Shown piece by piece: positions 26,336 through 37,744 of a DNA stretch of 64,000 bases. Made by a program: the position numbers and the translations under genes. The notes under the pieces are model-generated. The model was not told the DNA's origin, did not search any database, and was given only the letters and a program-made list of their open reading frames with translations. How positions within the stretch are numbered: position 1 is the stretch's first letter; each line of letters begins with the position of its first letter. The stretch comes from Linyphia triangularis (lineage: Eukaryota; Arthropoda; Arachnida; Araneae; Linyphiidae), in NCBI GenBank assembly GCA_963978545.1, contig OZ021731.1, positions 54,237,242 through 54,301,241 of the forward strand. Direction: 5' to 3'.

Positions 26336-27090
26336 TTATCCGATCGCCGAACTGTAAAATAACCTTGACTGACGAAACATTCAAACTCTTGATACGATAT
26401 AGTGGTTAGCGTGCTAGCTTCTAGACCGCGAGGTTGCGGGTTTGAGTCCCGTGTTAGGCATGGGTGTTTGTAAATGTATGTTGGCTTGTCAAATGACGAA
26501 TTCGGCGCATTATAGCCCTCGTGTTGCTGACGGCGCCAGATAATCTGAAAACAACCAACCAAACTCTTGATCCTACAAAGTAGTCTTGATTTTAGCCATT
26601 TTCTAGAGGTAGAGGTGGGCTGATTTAGCGTGATGAATATGTCCAGCTGTATGGAGGTAAACTAACATGCGTTGGACAGAGAAGAGATAAAATACCAGTC
26701 ACCTGCTATCCGATCGCTGAACTGCAAAATAACCTTGACTGACGAAACATTCAAACTCTTGATCCGACAAAGTAGTCTGGATTTTAGCCATTTTCTAGAG
26801 GTAGATGTGGGCTGATTTAGCGTGATGAATATGTCCAGCTGTATGGAGGTAAACTAACATGCGTTGGACAGAGAAGAGATAAAATACCAGTCACCTGCTA
26901 TCCGATCGCTGAACTGCAAAATAACCTTGACTGACGAAACATTCAAACTCTTGATCCGACAAAGTAGTCTGGATTTTAGCCATTTTCTAGAGGTAGAGGT
27001 GGGCTGATTTAGCGTGATGAATATGTCCAGCTGCATGGAGGTAAACTAACATGCGTTAGACAGAGAAGATATGAAGATACCAGTCACCTG
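26336..27090. repeat. Three tandem 192-bp modules (copy 2)
   Basis: Duplicate of 18891-19645. Confidence 0.85.
26394..26559 (+). mobile_element. tRNA-derived SINE, 5'-truncated (duplicate of 18949)
   Basis: Copy-2 equivalent, with the same 12-base target-site duplication. Confidence 0.9.
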
Positions 27091-28762
27091 TTCTTTCTGT
27101 TTTCACGAAATCATGTATTATAGAAACTTACTGAAGTACTACAGCCATAATTTAGTTGCATGGTTTTTTTTTCCAGCGCATTCGTCGCATCAGATACGAT
27201 CCTCAGTAGTGGTTGGACTTTGGATAGAAAAGATTATTGGGAGGAAGATAAGTTTATTATCTCGTTATGAATTTCCCTGAGAGATTCGACCTCAGAAGCG
27301 ATTAAAAATTTGTCTTCCTCTCAACTCTCCAAAATCAGATGAGCTGTAGCTGCCTGAGAAAGCGAATTGGCTCGTAAAGCTCTTTTATAAACATGCCCAT
27401 TAACCATGTAGACAATGGCATTCTTAGCAAATACCTCACCCCTCATTTCTTCAATACCACTGCCAGCTATGATTTTGTCCACTTCCCCATGTAACTGATA
27501 AGCAGATGAAATCCACCTAGTCTTACAATTACCTTGGATAGCTCATTAGTTTCATCAGCCTGAGAGACTAAATCTATAGATTCAATAAAAAGCGGCTTAT
27601 CAAATGTTACAATACACTTTTGTTGTTGCTTCCTACATTCTTCAGCCGTAAAACGAAGACAGGTGTAAATTGAGGTGGGGTTAGAAGGTTGAAGATTGAC
27701 GAAGGGTAAGGTTATCACTGCTGACTTTTCGCAGCATTTTTTTCTTCCTGCGGCAATCTCCATCAAACAACTCCATCCTGTATGAGTTCTTCAGCTTACT
27801 TGGGACCCATCATCTAAATCCAGTGGTATGTCTCCGATTTCGGCATCCACAGGCCTCAATTTTAGGTAAATAGCGTCTTCCAAAACTAGGCGCTTTAATC
27901 CATGGTTCTTAAGCCGGTGGTAAGTAATGATCGGGATGAATCTAAAATTTCTACCCACAGTTGACGTTAGTAGATTCTTTCGCCGTGGAATACGTGAATT
28001 CGTCTGAACAGCTGAAGAAGGCGTCATACACTGTACTCCTCCCATCACGTGGAAAGTCCCATGTCCATCCACAATTCGAGTGTGTGATCGGCATTATCAA
28101 AGACATACTTCACAAATCCATTATCCTGAACTTCTCTTGAAATGGTCACTGTTACGGAAGTTTCATACTTACAAATCTCACTGTAGAAAACAGACCAGCC
28201 AGAATTGTGTAGGAGGTTAATACGATGTCTTAATCGGAAACGCCAAGAAGCACTCCAATTCCAATCTGCACAGCTGACACAAATGATCGTGGACGCACTA
28301 AAGAAATGCTAGAGTGCTCGACACCTTCTGATTACAAGGCAAACCTTTTATTGGTTTCATTATATCAGAAAGCAGATGAATAAGCATCTCATCAACTTCC
28401 TCCCCTCCCTCTTTTGATATTTCTTCGCAGGATGGAAATGCCATGCAATCACAAACTTGAGATCTTATCTCTTCTCGAAGGTTGCTGATAACCGCATCTA
28501 TGATCTTTTCTTTTCATCAAATGTGTCTTTTTTTCGGTCAGCTTACCAATTTTCCGTCAAATAACTCTTCGATGCAACTGGCCTAAAAGAAACAATACAA
28601 CCAATAAACAAACAATACCCGAAACACTTCATGCTAGCTGAAATAAAAATGGTATTTCCGCAGCATGCTATTAAAAGCTCCCTCCCCCCCCCCCCCCCAG
28701 ACGCTTATTACTGTATAACTTGCCACATTCAGTAATAAAATTTGAGAACATTTCGATAAGAT
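26516..28762. repeat. 2,247-bp tandem duplication, first unit (overlaps copy 2)
   Basis: Runs from CCCTCGTGTTGCTG inside a SINE to ..CATTTCGATAAGAT. The same sequence restarts at 28763. Offsets are 2,247 up to the C run and 2,246 after it (15 versus 14 C). Confidence 0.92.
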
Positions 28763-28806
28763 CCCTCGTGTTGCTGACGGCGCCAGATAATCTGAAAACA
28801 ACCAAC
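28763..28806 (+). mobile_element. SINE 3' fragment at the start of the third partial copy
   Basis: Begins abruptly at CCCTCGTGTTGCTGACGG inside the SINE body and runs to the ACAACCAACC tail. The truncation point is the junction of the 2,247-bp tandem duplication, not a SINE event. Confidence 0.85.
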
Positions 28807-29337
28807 CAAACTCTTGATCCTACAAAGTAGTCTTGATTTTAGCCATTTTCTAGAGGTAGAGGTGGGCTGATTTAGCGTGATGAATATGTCCAGCTGTATG
28901 GAGGTAAACTAACATGCGTTGGACAGAGAAGAGATAAAATACCAGTCACCTGCTATCCGATCGCTGAACTGCAAAATAACCTTGACTGACGAAACATTCA
29001 AACTCTTGATCCGACAAAGTAGTCTGGATTTTAGCCATTTTCTAGAGGTAGATGTGGGCTGATTTAGCGTGATGAATATGTCCAGCTGTATGGAGGTAAA
29101 CTAACATGCGTTGGACAGAGAAGAGATAAAATACCAGTCACCTGCTATCCGATCGCTGAACTGCAAAATAACCTTGACTGACGAAACATTCAAACTCTTG
29201 ATCCGACAAAGTAGTCTGGATTTTAGCCATTTTCTAGAGGTAGAGGTGGGCTGATTTAGCGTGATGAATATGTCCAGCTGCATGGAGGTAAACTAACATG
29301 CGTTAGACAGAGAAGATATGAAGATACCAGTCACCTG
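28807..29337. repeat. 192-bp modules, first one truncated (third copy)
   Basis: Third-copy equivalent. The first module lacks its part before the SINE; the second and third are complete. Confidence 0.8.
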
Positions 29338-31651
29338 TTCTTTCTGTTTTCACGAAATCATGTATTATAGAAACTTACTGAAGTACTACAGCCATAATTT
29401 AGTTGCATGGTTTTTTTTTCCAGCGCATTCGTCGCATCAGATACGATCCTCAGTAGTGGTTGGACTTTGGATAGAAAAGATTATTGGGAGGAAGATAAGT
29501 TTATTATCTCGTTATGAATTTCCCTGAGAGATTCGACCTCAGAAGCGATTAAAAATTTGTCTTCCTCTCAACTCTCCAAAATCAGATGAGCTGTAGCTGC
29601 CTGAGAAAGCGAATTGGCTCGTAAAGCTCTTTTATAAACATGCCCATTAACCATGTAGACAATGGCATTCTTAGCAAATACCTCACCCCTCATTTCTTCA
29701 ATACCACTGCCAGCTATGATTTTGTCCACTTCCCCATGTAACTGATAAGCAGATGAAATCCACCTAGTCTTACAATTACCTTGGATAGCTCATTAGTTTC
29801 ATCAGCCTGAGAGACTAAATCTATAGATTCAATAAAAAGCGGCTTATCAAATGTTACAATACACTTTTGTTGTTGCTTCCTACATTCTTCAGCCGTAAAA
29901 CGAAGACAGGTGTAAATTGAGGTGGGGTTAGAAGGTTGAAGATTGACGAAGGGTAAGGTTATCACTGCTGACTTTTCGCAGCATTTTTTTCTTCCTGCGG
30001 CAATCTCCATCAAACAACTCCATCCTGTATGAGTTCTTCAGCTTACTTGGGACCCATCATCTAAATCCAGTGGTATGTCTCCGATTTCGGCATCCACAGG
30101 CCTCAATTTTAGGTAAATAGCGTCTTCCAAAACTAGGCGCTTTAATCCATGGTTCTTAAGCCGGTGGTAAGTAATGATCGGGATGAATCTAAAATTTCTA
30201 CCCACAGTTGACGTTAGTAGATTCTTTCGCCGTGGAATACGTGAATTCGTCTGAACAGCTGAAGAAGGCGTCATACACTGTACTCCTCCCATCACGTGGA
30301 AAGTCCCATGTCCATCCACAATTCGAGTGTGTGATCGGCATTATCAAAGACATACTTCACAAATCCATTATCCTGAACTTCTCTTGAAATGGTCACTGTT
30401 ACGGAAGTTTCATACTTACAAATCTCACTGTAGAAAACAGACCAGCCAGAATTGTGTAGGAGGTTAATACGATGTCTTAATCGGAAACGCCAAGAAGCAC
30501 TCCAATTCCAATCTGCACAGCTGACACAAATGATCGTGGACGCACTAAAGAAATGCTAGAGTGCTCGACACCTTCTGATTACAAGGCAAACCTTTTATTG
30601 GTTTCATTATATCAGAAAGCAGATGAATAAGCATCTCATCAACTTCCTCCCCTCCCTCTTTTGATATTTCTTCGCAGGATGGAAATGCCATGCAATCACA
30701 AACTTGAGATCTTATCTCTTCTCGAAGGTTGCTGATAACCGCATCTATGATCTTTTCTTTTCATCAAATGTGTCTTTTTTTCGGTCAGCTTACCAATTTT
30801 CCGTCAAATAACTCTTCGATGCAACTGGCCTAAAAGAAACAATACAACCAATAAACAAACAATACCCGAAACACTTCATGCTAGCTGAAATAAAAATGGT
30901 ATTTCCGCAGCATGCTATTAAAAGCTCCCTCCCCCCCCCCCCCCAGACGCTTATTACTGTATAACTTGCCACATTCAGTAATAAAATTTGAGAACATTTC
31001 GATAAGATCGGATAGCAGATACTGGCAATCATTGTTGGCATCCACAAATTTGCATAATTTATTGAAAGCATCCAACTTCGACTCACCAACAGGTCTTCAG
31101 ATCACACTTTCAGATGGTTCGCTTGGCATGCTTTAGCCAACAATTGAAAACCATGCATTACAGTTTTTATGATATTGCGCTTCAACCGCTATCAGATCAC
31201 ATTCGCTGTCAATGCAAATTAGAATGAATTTCCCCCAATTTTCACACTTCTTTTCACAAGTACTCCAAATACTTGAAATTTTGGGACACTTTGAACTTGG
31301 AAAATGTTTGGGTAACGATGTGGGTTCTTTTTGTAAGCTCCCTTACCAACTGTCTCCCCGCAAAAAAGACAGCATGTTTTAAAGTTGAAGAGATAAATAT
31401 CACTTCTGGGAAGGGGTTTTGTTGCATTTACTCCTCCAGATAGAGCTGCTGAATTGTAACTCCCATGTCTGGTATAATATTTTCTACACTGTACATGCGC
31501 TTGTACATGATTAACGACTTCCATTTTTTTTCACAATCCCATCTTTTCTATTTATACTGATAGTCCTTAAATTCTCCAAATCTCTTGTTACATTGATACT
31601 GTTGTTGTCTATCATTCCGCCATCACAGCAGAAAATGCAATTTTCTTCCAT
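28807..31651 (-). pseudogene. Broken gene of the same family, N-terminal and middle part (third copy)
   Basis: Carries the only copy of the 5' end. ATG at 31651 opens MEENCIFCCDGGMIDNN; after a frame change follows VQAHVQCRKYYTRHG, then FKTCCLFCGETVG (frame 31219-31524), LIAVEAQYHKNCNAWF and FNKLCKFVDANNDCQYLLSD. The pair CxFC..HxxC and CLFC..H looks like two zinc-binding modules. A 14-base C run (30931-30944) reads as poly-Gly after SNKRL and disturbs the frame. Downstream motifs match copies 1-2, but this copy stops inside the 192-bp modules and lacks the VRRSDKFW C-terminal part. It has the same stops and frame changes as the other copies. Confidence 0.7.
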
Positions 31652-31905
31652 TTTTATTCAGTTTCCAAAACCCGTAAACGATCAATAACAGTTATAAAAA
31701 AACTTAATAGAAACAGTGGTGATAACTGTTTTTTCGAAAACGAAAGATTTTATTCGAATAAATTTTAAATTTTACAAACCTTTAGTGGAAAAATGCTGTT
31801 TTTGCAGGTTTCAGGCCTGTTTTAAGTTAATAAAGTTATATCAACTCTCTATTTTGGATTTTTTTTATTGCAGTAACAAGTTCTTCTTGATAAAAAGAAA
31901 CGTTT

Positions 31906-32142
31906 GACACCAACAGAACCTGTTTATGATTGTGCATTGCTGAGTTATAGCGTTTTTAAAAAAAATCCAAGACAGAGGACTTAAATTCAAAATTTAAGAA
32001 TGTTACCCAAAGAGGATTTTTTGGGACTTTTCTGGAGAAGTCCAGGAGGGCCTAAAGAACTTATTTCAGAAGAAATCAGCTTTCTAATAATTATTTCCGT
32101 CTAGACCCAAATTTGTGTCTAATTTGCGTATACTATTATAAT
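31906..32142 (-). repeat. Right inverted repeat of the putative transposon
   Basis: Reverse complement of the left repeat: contains TTCTAATAATTATTTCCGTC and GGGACTTTTCTGGAGAAG, both found inverted at 18,361-18,440. Single copy, outside the duplicated segments. Confidence 0.75.
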
Positions 32143-32763
32143 CTTTTGCGCTGCTAACAATTACGGGACTCAGAACTACAAATGCATCCAAATTTACAGC
32201 ATTTAATTTATTTTTGTCATCTTATTTTAAACTTCAAATATGGTTTGAAAACTGCATCGAAAAATAAGATGTCGGTTCCAATCATAACTAAGGTAAGCAA
32301 AAGTCATTTGATCGTAGTATTGCGAATTGGGATTACTGCCTTTGACGTAAAATTACCCAAAACTTTAAATTTAAAATAAATTATTTATTATTCTGTCGTT
32401 GGTGAAACTTAGTATTCGGGTTAGTTGTCAGCCAAATCTTCAAATTATTTTGATAGAGATATTATTTGACGGTTCATCTGTGAAATTATCGCTGAGAAAC
32501 TAACCTGCATCCAAATGTTCATGGTGCTGAAAGAGTTGATATGATCTGGAAAGATTTTATGACCGGATGAGTTTAATGGGGGGTCAAGTCAAATATACAG
32601 GAGAACGTGTACTACAGTTATTGAAAATTAGCCATTTCACCCGAAGTTTCTTGCTTGATAGCATACTATTTTTTTAATTGAAAGTTGTCTCACAATAACA
32701 ATGCTTTCAGGTGATGAGCATACACATAGTACTGTAACTCAACCGAAATATACAACGTATCCG
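32143..32763. other. No gene seen
   Basis: AT-rich single-copy sequence between the right inverted repeat and a SINE. Open frame 32182-32379 is unrecognised. Confidence 0.4.
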
Positions 32764-32773
32764 AATCGTATTT

Positions 32774-32952
32774 CTACCCACCTGATGGCTGTATGTTTAG
32801 CTCTTTAACCTCACAGGCCAAAGGTGCCGGGTTCGAATCCTGAGTTAGTCGCGGATGTCGTTGTGGTTCGGAATCCCCTTCACGTTGTTGACCCGTCCTT
32901 ATTAGCTGTTATCGTGCTCACAAAATTTGTCGTTGAGGGTACAAACCAACCA
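32774..32952 (+). mobile_element. tRNA-derived SINE, second family
   Basis: Head GATGGCTGTATGTTTAGCTC with a B box GGTTCGAATCC; tail ..ACAAACCAACC. Flanked by AATCGTATTT (32764-32773) and AATCGTGTTT (32953-32962), a target-site duplication with one mismatch. Head and body differ from the 17446 family. Confidence 0.75.
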
Positions 32953-33341
32953 AATCGTGTTTGCCACATTTCAAATACAAAATGAAGTTAATTACGATCT
33001 ATTTAATTCATTCAATGGTTATGAAGGGTATTATTTTCAAACGCACACGCTAACCATACAAGCATACACCACTGAAAATATAGGGATAGGCTGCCCATTG
33101 GATGGTTGTTGGATTTGAGCTGGGATTTCGCATGCCATAAGTGTTAAGGGCACTTTTATATAGATGAGCTGTACTACACTACATGATGGAGAGTGGGGGG
33201 GGGGGGTAATATTCAATTTAAACTATTGTATTTATTGAAAAGGTTTTTGTAAAAAAGGCTTCATATATCCTACTGTTTTAAATTCGAAAATAGCTTTTTA
33301 GTTAGCTCGCTGTAAACTCTTGAAAGTTGAAAGGGCGGTAT

Positions 33342-33707
33342 CAGGGTTCCCACGGTCATTAAAAGTGCTTAATATTTTGAACTTGTTTTCAAGGCTTTGA
33401 AAATGCTTAAAGGTACTTAAAAGTCCTTGAAAATGCTTTGAGGTCCTTAATTTTTGGGGATATCGAGTGCGCAACTGCAAATAAAGTTATAAAAATACAA
33501 CTCGAACTTGCTATTCCCGCGTGACCGCCACTTATCTGCACCGAATCGGAATTTTCTATATTTGTATTGCGCATCCTCCAACTTGTAACTTTTTTGGTAG
33601 AATATACTTTATTAAAAATTTATATACAGACATGATGCCTGAAAACCAATTTTCAAAGGTCCTTAAAAGTCATTGATTTTCTTTCTGTAACTTGAGTAGG
33701 AATCCTG
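33342..33707. mobile_element. CAGGG-ended MITE, ~366 bp
   Basis: Starts CAGGGTTCCCACGGTCATT, ends GGAATCCTG, and is rich in direct AAAAGTCCTTGAAAATGC-type words. The reverse complement of the same element lies at 52151-52556. No target-site duplication is evident here. Confidence 0.6.
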
Positions 33708-36700
33708 AATATATACTCATACTTCATCACTTTCGGACCCTTATTGTTGTCAAGCAAGGTTAGAAATTAAAGTTATCGTTATAAAGACTATTATGACCCA
33801 ATTTCCATTTCTAACCCTATCAGCTCTGTGGTTAGAGGATGCATTTAAGTTAATCAGTGATTTATTTGATCAGAAACTATCAACATTTGGCATCATCAGT
33901 GGCGGCTCGTGGGTATTAAAAGTGAGGGGGCCCAAATTAACAATTGCATGTCATGGGGGGGGGGGGACATGCAAAAATCAAGACACATGAATTTCATGTA
34001 ATTTTGTAAATGTTACTTAAATATATATGGGAAAACAAAACTACAAGATTATTAAACAGTTAAATTATCTAAGCATATTGATATCTGATAAAGTAAATAT
34101 TTCAATAAAAGGAATTATTATTACAAAAACGACGCGACGTTTCGTTTGAGAATGGACGACGCCAGGAAAGGTAAAATGAATGCACTTGCACCTTTTGCTT
34201 TTGAAAATTAAAAATGAAGCGAAGAATTCCTAGGCAAAAAAGTAAAGTGCAGGCTTCAAATTATTCAATTGAACGTAAAATTACGGCATATCTATTTATA
34301 AATTGTTCCGTAAGAAATCCGGTACTCCTTCACGGTTGAAAATTCCTGGTTTGAAGCTTTAGCCGCTTTGCACTCTTTTGTATGCGATCTGCACCTCCTT
34401 GCCACTGTCACAAAAAAATAAGTGAAAGTATGAAAACCGATGTCACTCAATTTCTATTCTGTATTTAAGAAAAAGAAAACAAAGAGTTATAAAATAAATA
34501 AAGTCAAAACCTTGGTTAAATATTCTGTAGAAATCACAAGGAGAATGAATCATTACATGAATCATAGAAAAAAAAAATGCCGACAGCAACAATTTCACTT
34601 TTTGTAACTTTAGAGTAAATACTTAAATAAATAATTTTATAATGTTTTAAAATAATTTAACTAAATCATTTTAAAGACATCGGTATTGCTCCTAATATTC
34701 AAGTCAATGATATTTCATGAATCAATTCATGCAAAATAATTTTGGCTTAACAGTAGAACCAGGGCCGTCGCTAAGAATTTTGGTTGGGGGGGGGGGGGCG
34801 TAGACATCCTTTTGCCGACTGAAATCAAGGCATGTCCGGTGTAAATGTAGAAAATATAAATTAAGGTGCTAATAAATTGTTAACTAATTTTTATTAATGT
34901 AAAATTAACGGTATAAATAATTTTTAATTAATATATGAATAATTAATTATTAATTAATGTAAAACTAATTGTTAATGCATTTTTTTTTATTTAATTGTGA
35001 ATTGTTTTATTTAATGTGAAATTAGTTTGAATTATTTTTAAATTACCGTCTAAACAATTTTTAATATTTTATGGCATTTTATTAATACGTATTTAATGTC
35101 AAATTTTAAGTAAATTCCCATCACATTATAGTTAAAGTTCCTTCAAATTCATTTAATTTCTCATTTCTTTTTAGTAAATTAACCCTTCCTCTCCAAACAA
35201 AGGAGATTATTTTTGGAAGCGTTTTTATTTGGGGGCAGGGGGTGGAGACATTTATACCTTGCAGATAGATAGAATTTTCCCCCACAATCTTAAACCAATT
35301 CAGTGAACTGAGAAGTACAAGTGCTTCATTAGCAATTCAACTTTTTTTTAAATTTTCAAATTGCAGTTTCGAAAAAAAATAATTAAACGTGTAAAAGTGG
35401 TTGGAAAATAGCACTTTAACACGGAATTAAATAGATGAAAATTATTGATCAAATAGGTGACTTTTGTATAATGAATTGTATAAAGGTTGATCAAAAAACA
35501 AATTGTGGAAAAATTCTTCTTTTTAAAATTCTGCGGACTATTGCTACTACAGAAAATTCCCTGCGCGAAGCACTGTAATTTTTATAATAGATACAATGTC
35601 AGGCACATAAGAAACATGCTCTTGCACTCCTTCCCCTCTGGGTTTCGAAAAATAAAGTAACGTGGGAAAAAAAGCGGGAAAATTTACAAGAAAAAAATAT
35701 ATATGGATATTAATTCATTAATTTGAACAGAACATTAATGAACAATTATTAACTAACATCCAAATAGGAAATCCAATTCCCATCTTCGAAAAATCAAGGA
35801 TTAAACAAAAACTTTTGTCGCCTTACATCTCCCTGCAAATAATCATGTAGGCGTTCATGGACACTATAATTGCATTGCAAAAGACAATTATTATTAAAAA
35901 CGATTTGTTAATTATTTAATTTTTAAATACTTTTTAATACATTTTCCTAACTAAAAAAGAAATGATTTTGATTTTTCTTGAAACGTGTGTTAATGGTAAA
36001 ACTTAATTATTTTGTAACAATTCAATCCAGGAACCTACTTCTTAAAAGTAGTTACTTCGAGTATATATTTTTATAAAAATTGCTGGATTTAATTTAATGA
36101 TTTTTTTGTGGTTTTTCACTGATGTATGGTTTTTCAGCAACAATTTCTGCAAATATTACTCGTTTTTGAACAATAATCATTTGTTCAAGAAGGAAAGTAT
36201 ACTTGAAAATGGTAGGGTTTTTTTCCTAAGCGGAATTAAAAATTAAATGGATTACCTTAGCATTAAACCAAACTATAATATTTATGTGCAAAAAGGTAAG
36301 TTATTCGCAACTAATTGAACTTCGAATTTAGTGACAAAATACTCTATAAAAAAGCATGCCATAGTTTTTAGCACAACATACCAAACTTTATAAGGAATAG
36401 CAAGTGTGGTGTTTTTGGGGGAAAATGTGGGGGGGGGGAGGTATTCAAATCTACAGTGCTAATCCGATCTTGAGGAAGAACAAGTTGCACATTTGATCTT
36501 CAAAGTAAGAGAAACGTCACTGTCAACATGAAATTTCCAAAAACCCACCCCCATTTCCCTTACCTACATGTAAGGGTTATGATCCTAATTTGAGATTTTT
36601 TTATCCAATTTGAAATATTTTTAAAGGTATTTAGACTAAAAAATCTTAGTTTATCTAAAAGACAATTTTTTCCCGATGTTTCGAATATTAAAGTGGTGAA

Positions 36701-36710
36701 ATCCAGGATA

Positions 36711-36780
36711 GGTTGGTTGGTTGTTTTTCAAATTTATTAGGCGCAAGGGCAACCCAAAGGCCAAACTGCGTCAGAAATCG
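36711..36780 (-). mobile_element. SINE 3'-end fragment
   Basis: GGTTGGTTGGTTGTTTTTCAA resembles the reverse complement of an ..ACAACCAACC SINE tail. AGGATAGG occurs on both sides (36705-36712 and 36781-36788), suggesting a heavily 5'-truncated antisense insertion. Confidence 0.4.
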
Positions 36781-37008
36781 AGGATAGGAAAGGATACTCA
36801 CAATTTGTAATACACTGACCCTGGTTGTATTGGACAATGTCGGTCCACAGCTACTTGAGCAAGGGGAACATTAAGAATTTTAGATAGTATTATTATAAAC
36901 CTTTCAACACTTTTCCAAAGATTATTTTGTTAGAATAAATTCGATACCGCCTTCTAGTTTACAAGTGGCATGCATTATTTTGGGAATGCATTTTCAATAT
37001 ATGAAGTA

Positions 37009-37744
37009 CAAGGTGGTCATAAAGAAACTTTGCCTATATATGGGTCTCTAGCTTCAGTTCCGTTTAACAGATCGAGATGAGATTTCAGGTATAATTATTC
37101 AGAGGTATGAGCTCGAGATTCTGTGAATTTCAACAAATGGCGCTCACGGTTATGGTTATAGTTACATGCACGAAATTTTCAAATGACAACGTCTACTTTT
37201 TCCTGTCTCAAAATGCTCAGCGCATAAGGAAACCCTTAAGAGAGATGGAACGGTACGTGTATCACAAAAAAACGGACTCCTTATGCACGCACAAAAAAAA
37301 GCTCTGCGAACGGTCAACAAAAACGCGATTGAGGAGCACGATGGAAATTTGCATTTGACAGAGGCCAAAGTTCACAAGAGTGCCATCACAGGCAATTTAA
37401 TCGGTTTTCTAAGCTGAATATTTGCTGAGCGGCCTCCATTGCTCCGATTGTGTTTTTGTTGGCAGTTCGCAGATCTGTATTTTGTGCGTCCGTTTTTTGT
37501 GATACACGTACCATTCCAACTCTCTTTAGGGTTTTCGCATGCGGTGATCATTTCTCGATAGGAAAAAGTAGGCGTTGCTATTCGTAACTATAACCGGGGT
37601 AATCGTGAGCGCCATTTTGACGAAATTCACAGAATTCCGACCTCATATCTCTGAATAACTATACCTGAAATCTCATCTCGATCTGTTGAACGAGACTACC
37701 TTTAGAAATCCATATATCGGCAAAGTTTCTTTATGACCATCCTG
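37009..37744. mobile_element. Mariner-like hairpin MITE, innermost level of the nest
   Basis: Two imperfect inverted arms of ~340 bp with a short loop near 37,380-37,410. Ends CAAGGTGGTCATAAAG and, inverted, CAGGATGGTCATAAAG; TA flanks both sides (37007-37008 and 37745-37746). The frames 37107-37358 and 37162-37368 are only readings through an arm. Confidence 0.75.

Larger units (their letters stand above)
21255..28685. repeat. 7,445-bp tandem duplication, copy 2
   Basis: Near-identical to 13810-21240. It runs to ..AGCTCCCTC and then, unlike copy 1, continues into a 15-base C run and AGACGCTTATTACTG.., which is the continuous gene sequence also seen at 30,945 onwards. Copy 2 therefore preserves the original right boundary context and copy 1 has the altered one. 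Confidence 0.93.
26044..28762 (-). pseudogene. Broken gene of the same family, middle and C-terminal part (copy 2)
   Basis: Same content and same lesions as copy 1, so both derive from one already-dead gene. It extends about 60 bases further upstream across the C run into codons for CGKLYSNKRL before hitting the junction with the third copy. Confidence 0.7.
28763..31008. repeat. 2,247-bp tandem duplication, second unit
   Basis: Near-identical to 26516-28762 apart from one C fewer in the C run. It then continues (GATCGGATAGCAGATACTGG) into single-copy gene sequence. The junction at 28762/28763 shows at most one base (C) of microhomology. Confidence 0.92.
18327..32142 (-). mobile_element. Putative DNA transposon with ~230-bp inverted repeats carrying the broken gene, internally duplicated
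   Basis: Left inverted repeat at 18327-18555 (also 25772-26000), right one at 31906-32142. The minus-strand gene begins (31651) about 255 bases inside the right repeat and ends (18599) about 45 bases inside the left one. Without the tandem duplications and the SINE the element would be roughly 4 kb, a normal size for a one-gene DNA transposon. I could not define exact ends or a target-site duplication, because similarity fades at about 18,327 and 32,142. Alternative: the arms are an unrelated MITE pair that happens to flank the gene. Confidence 0.5.
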
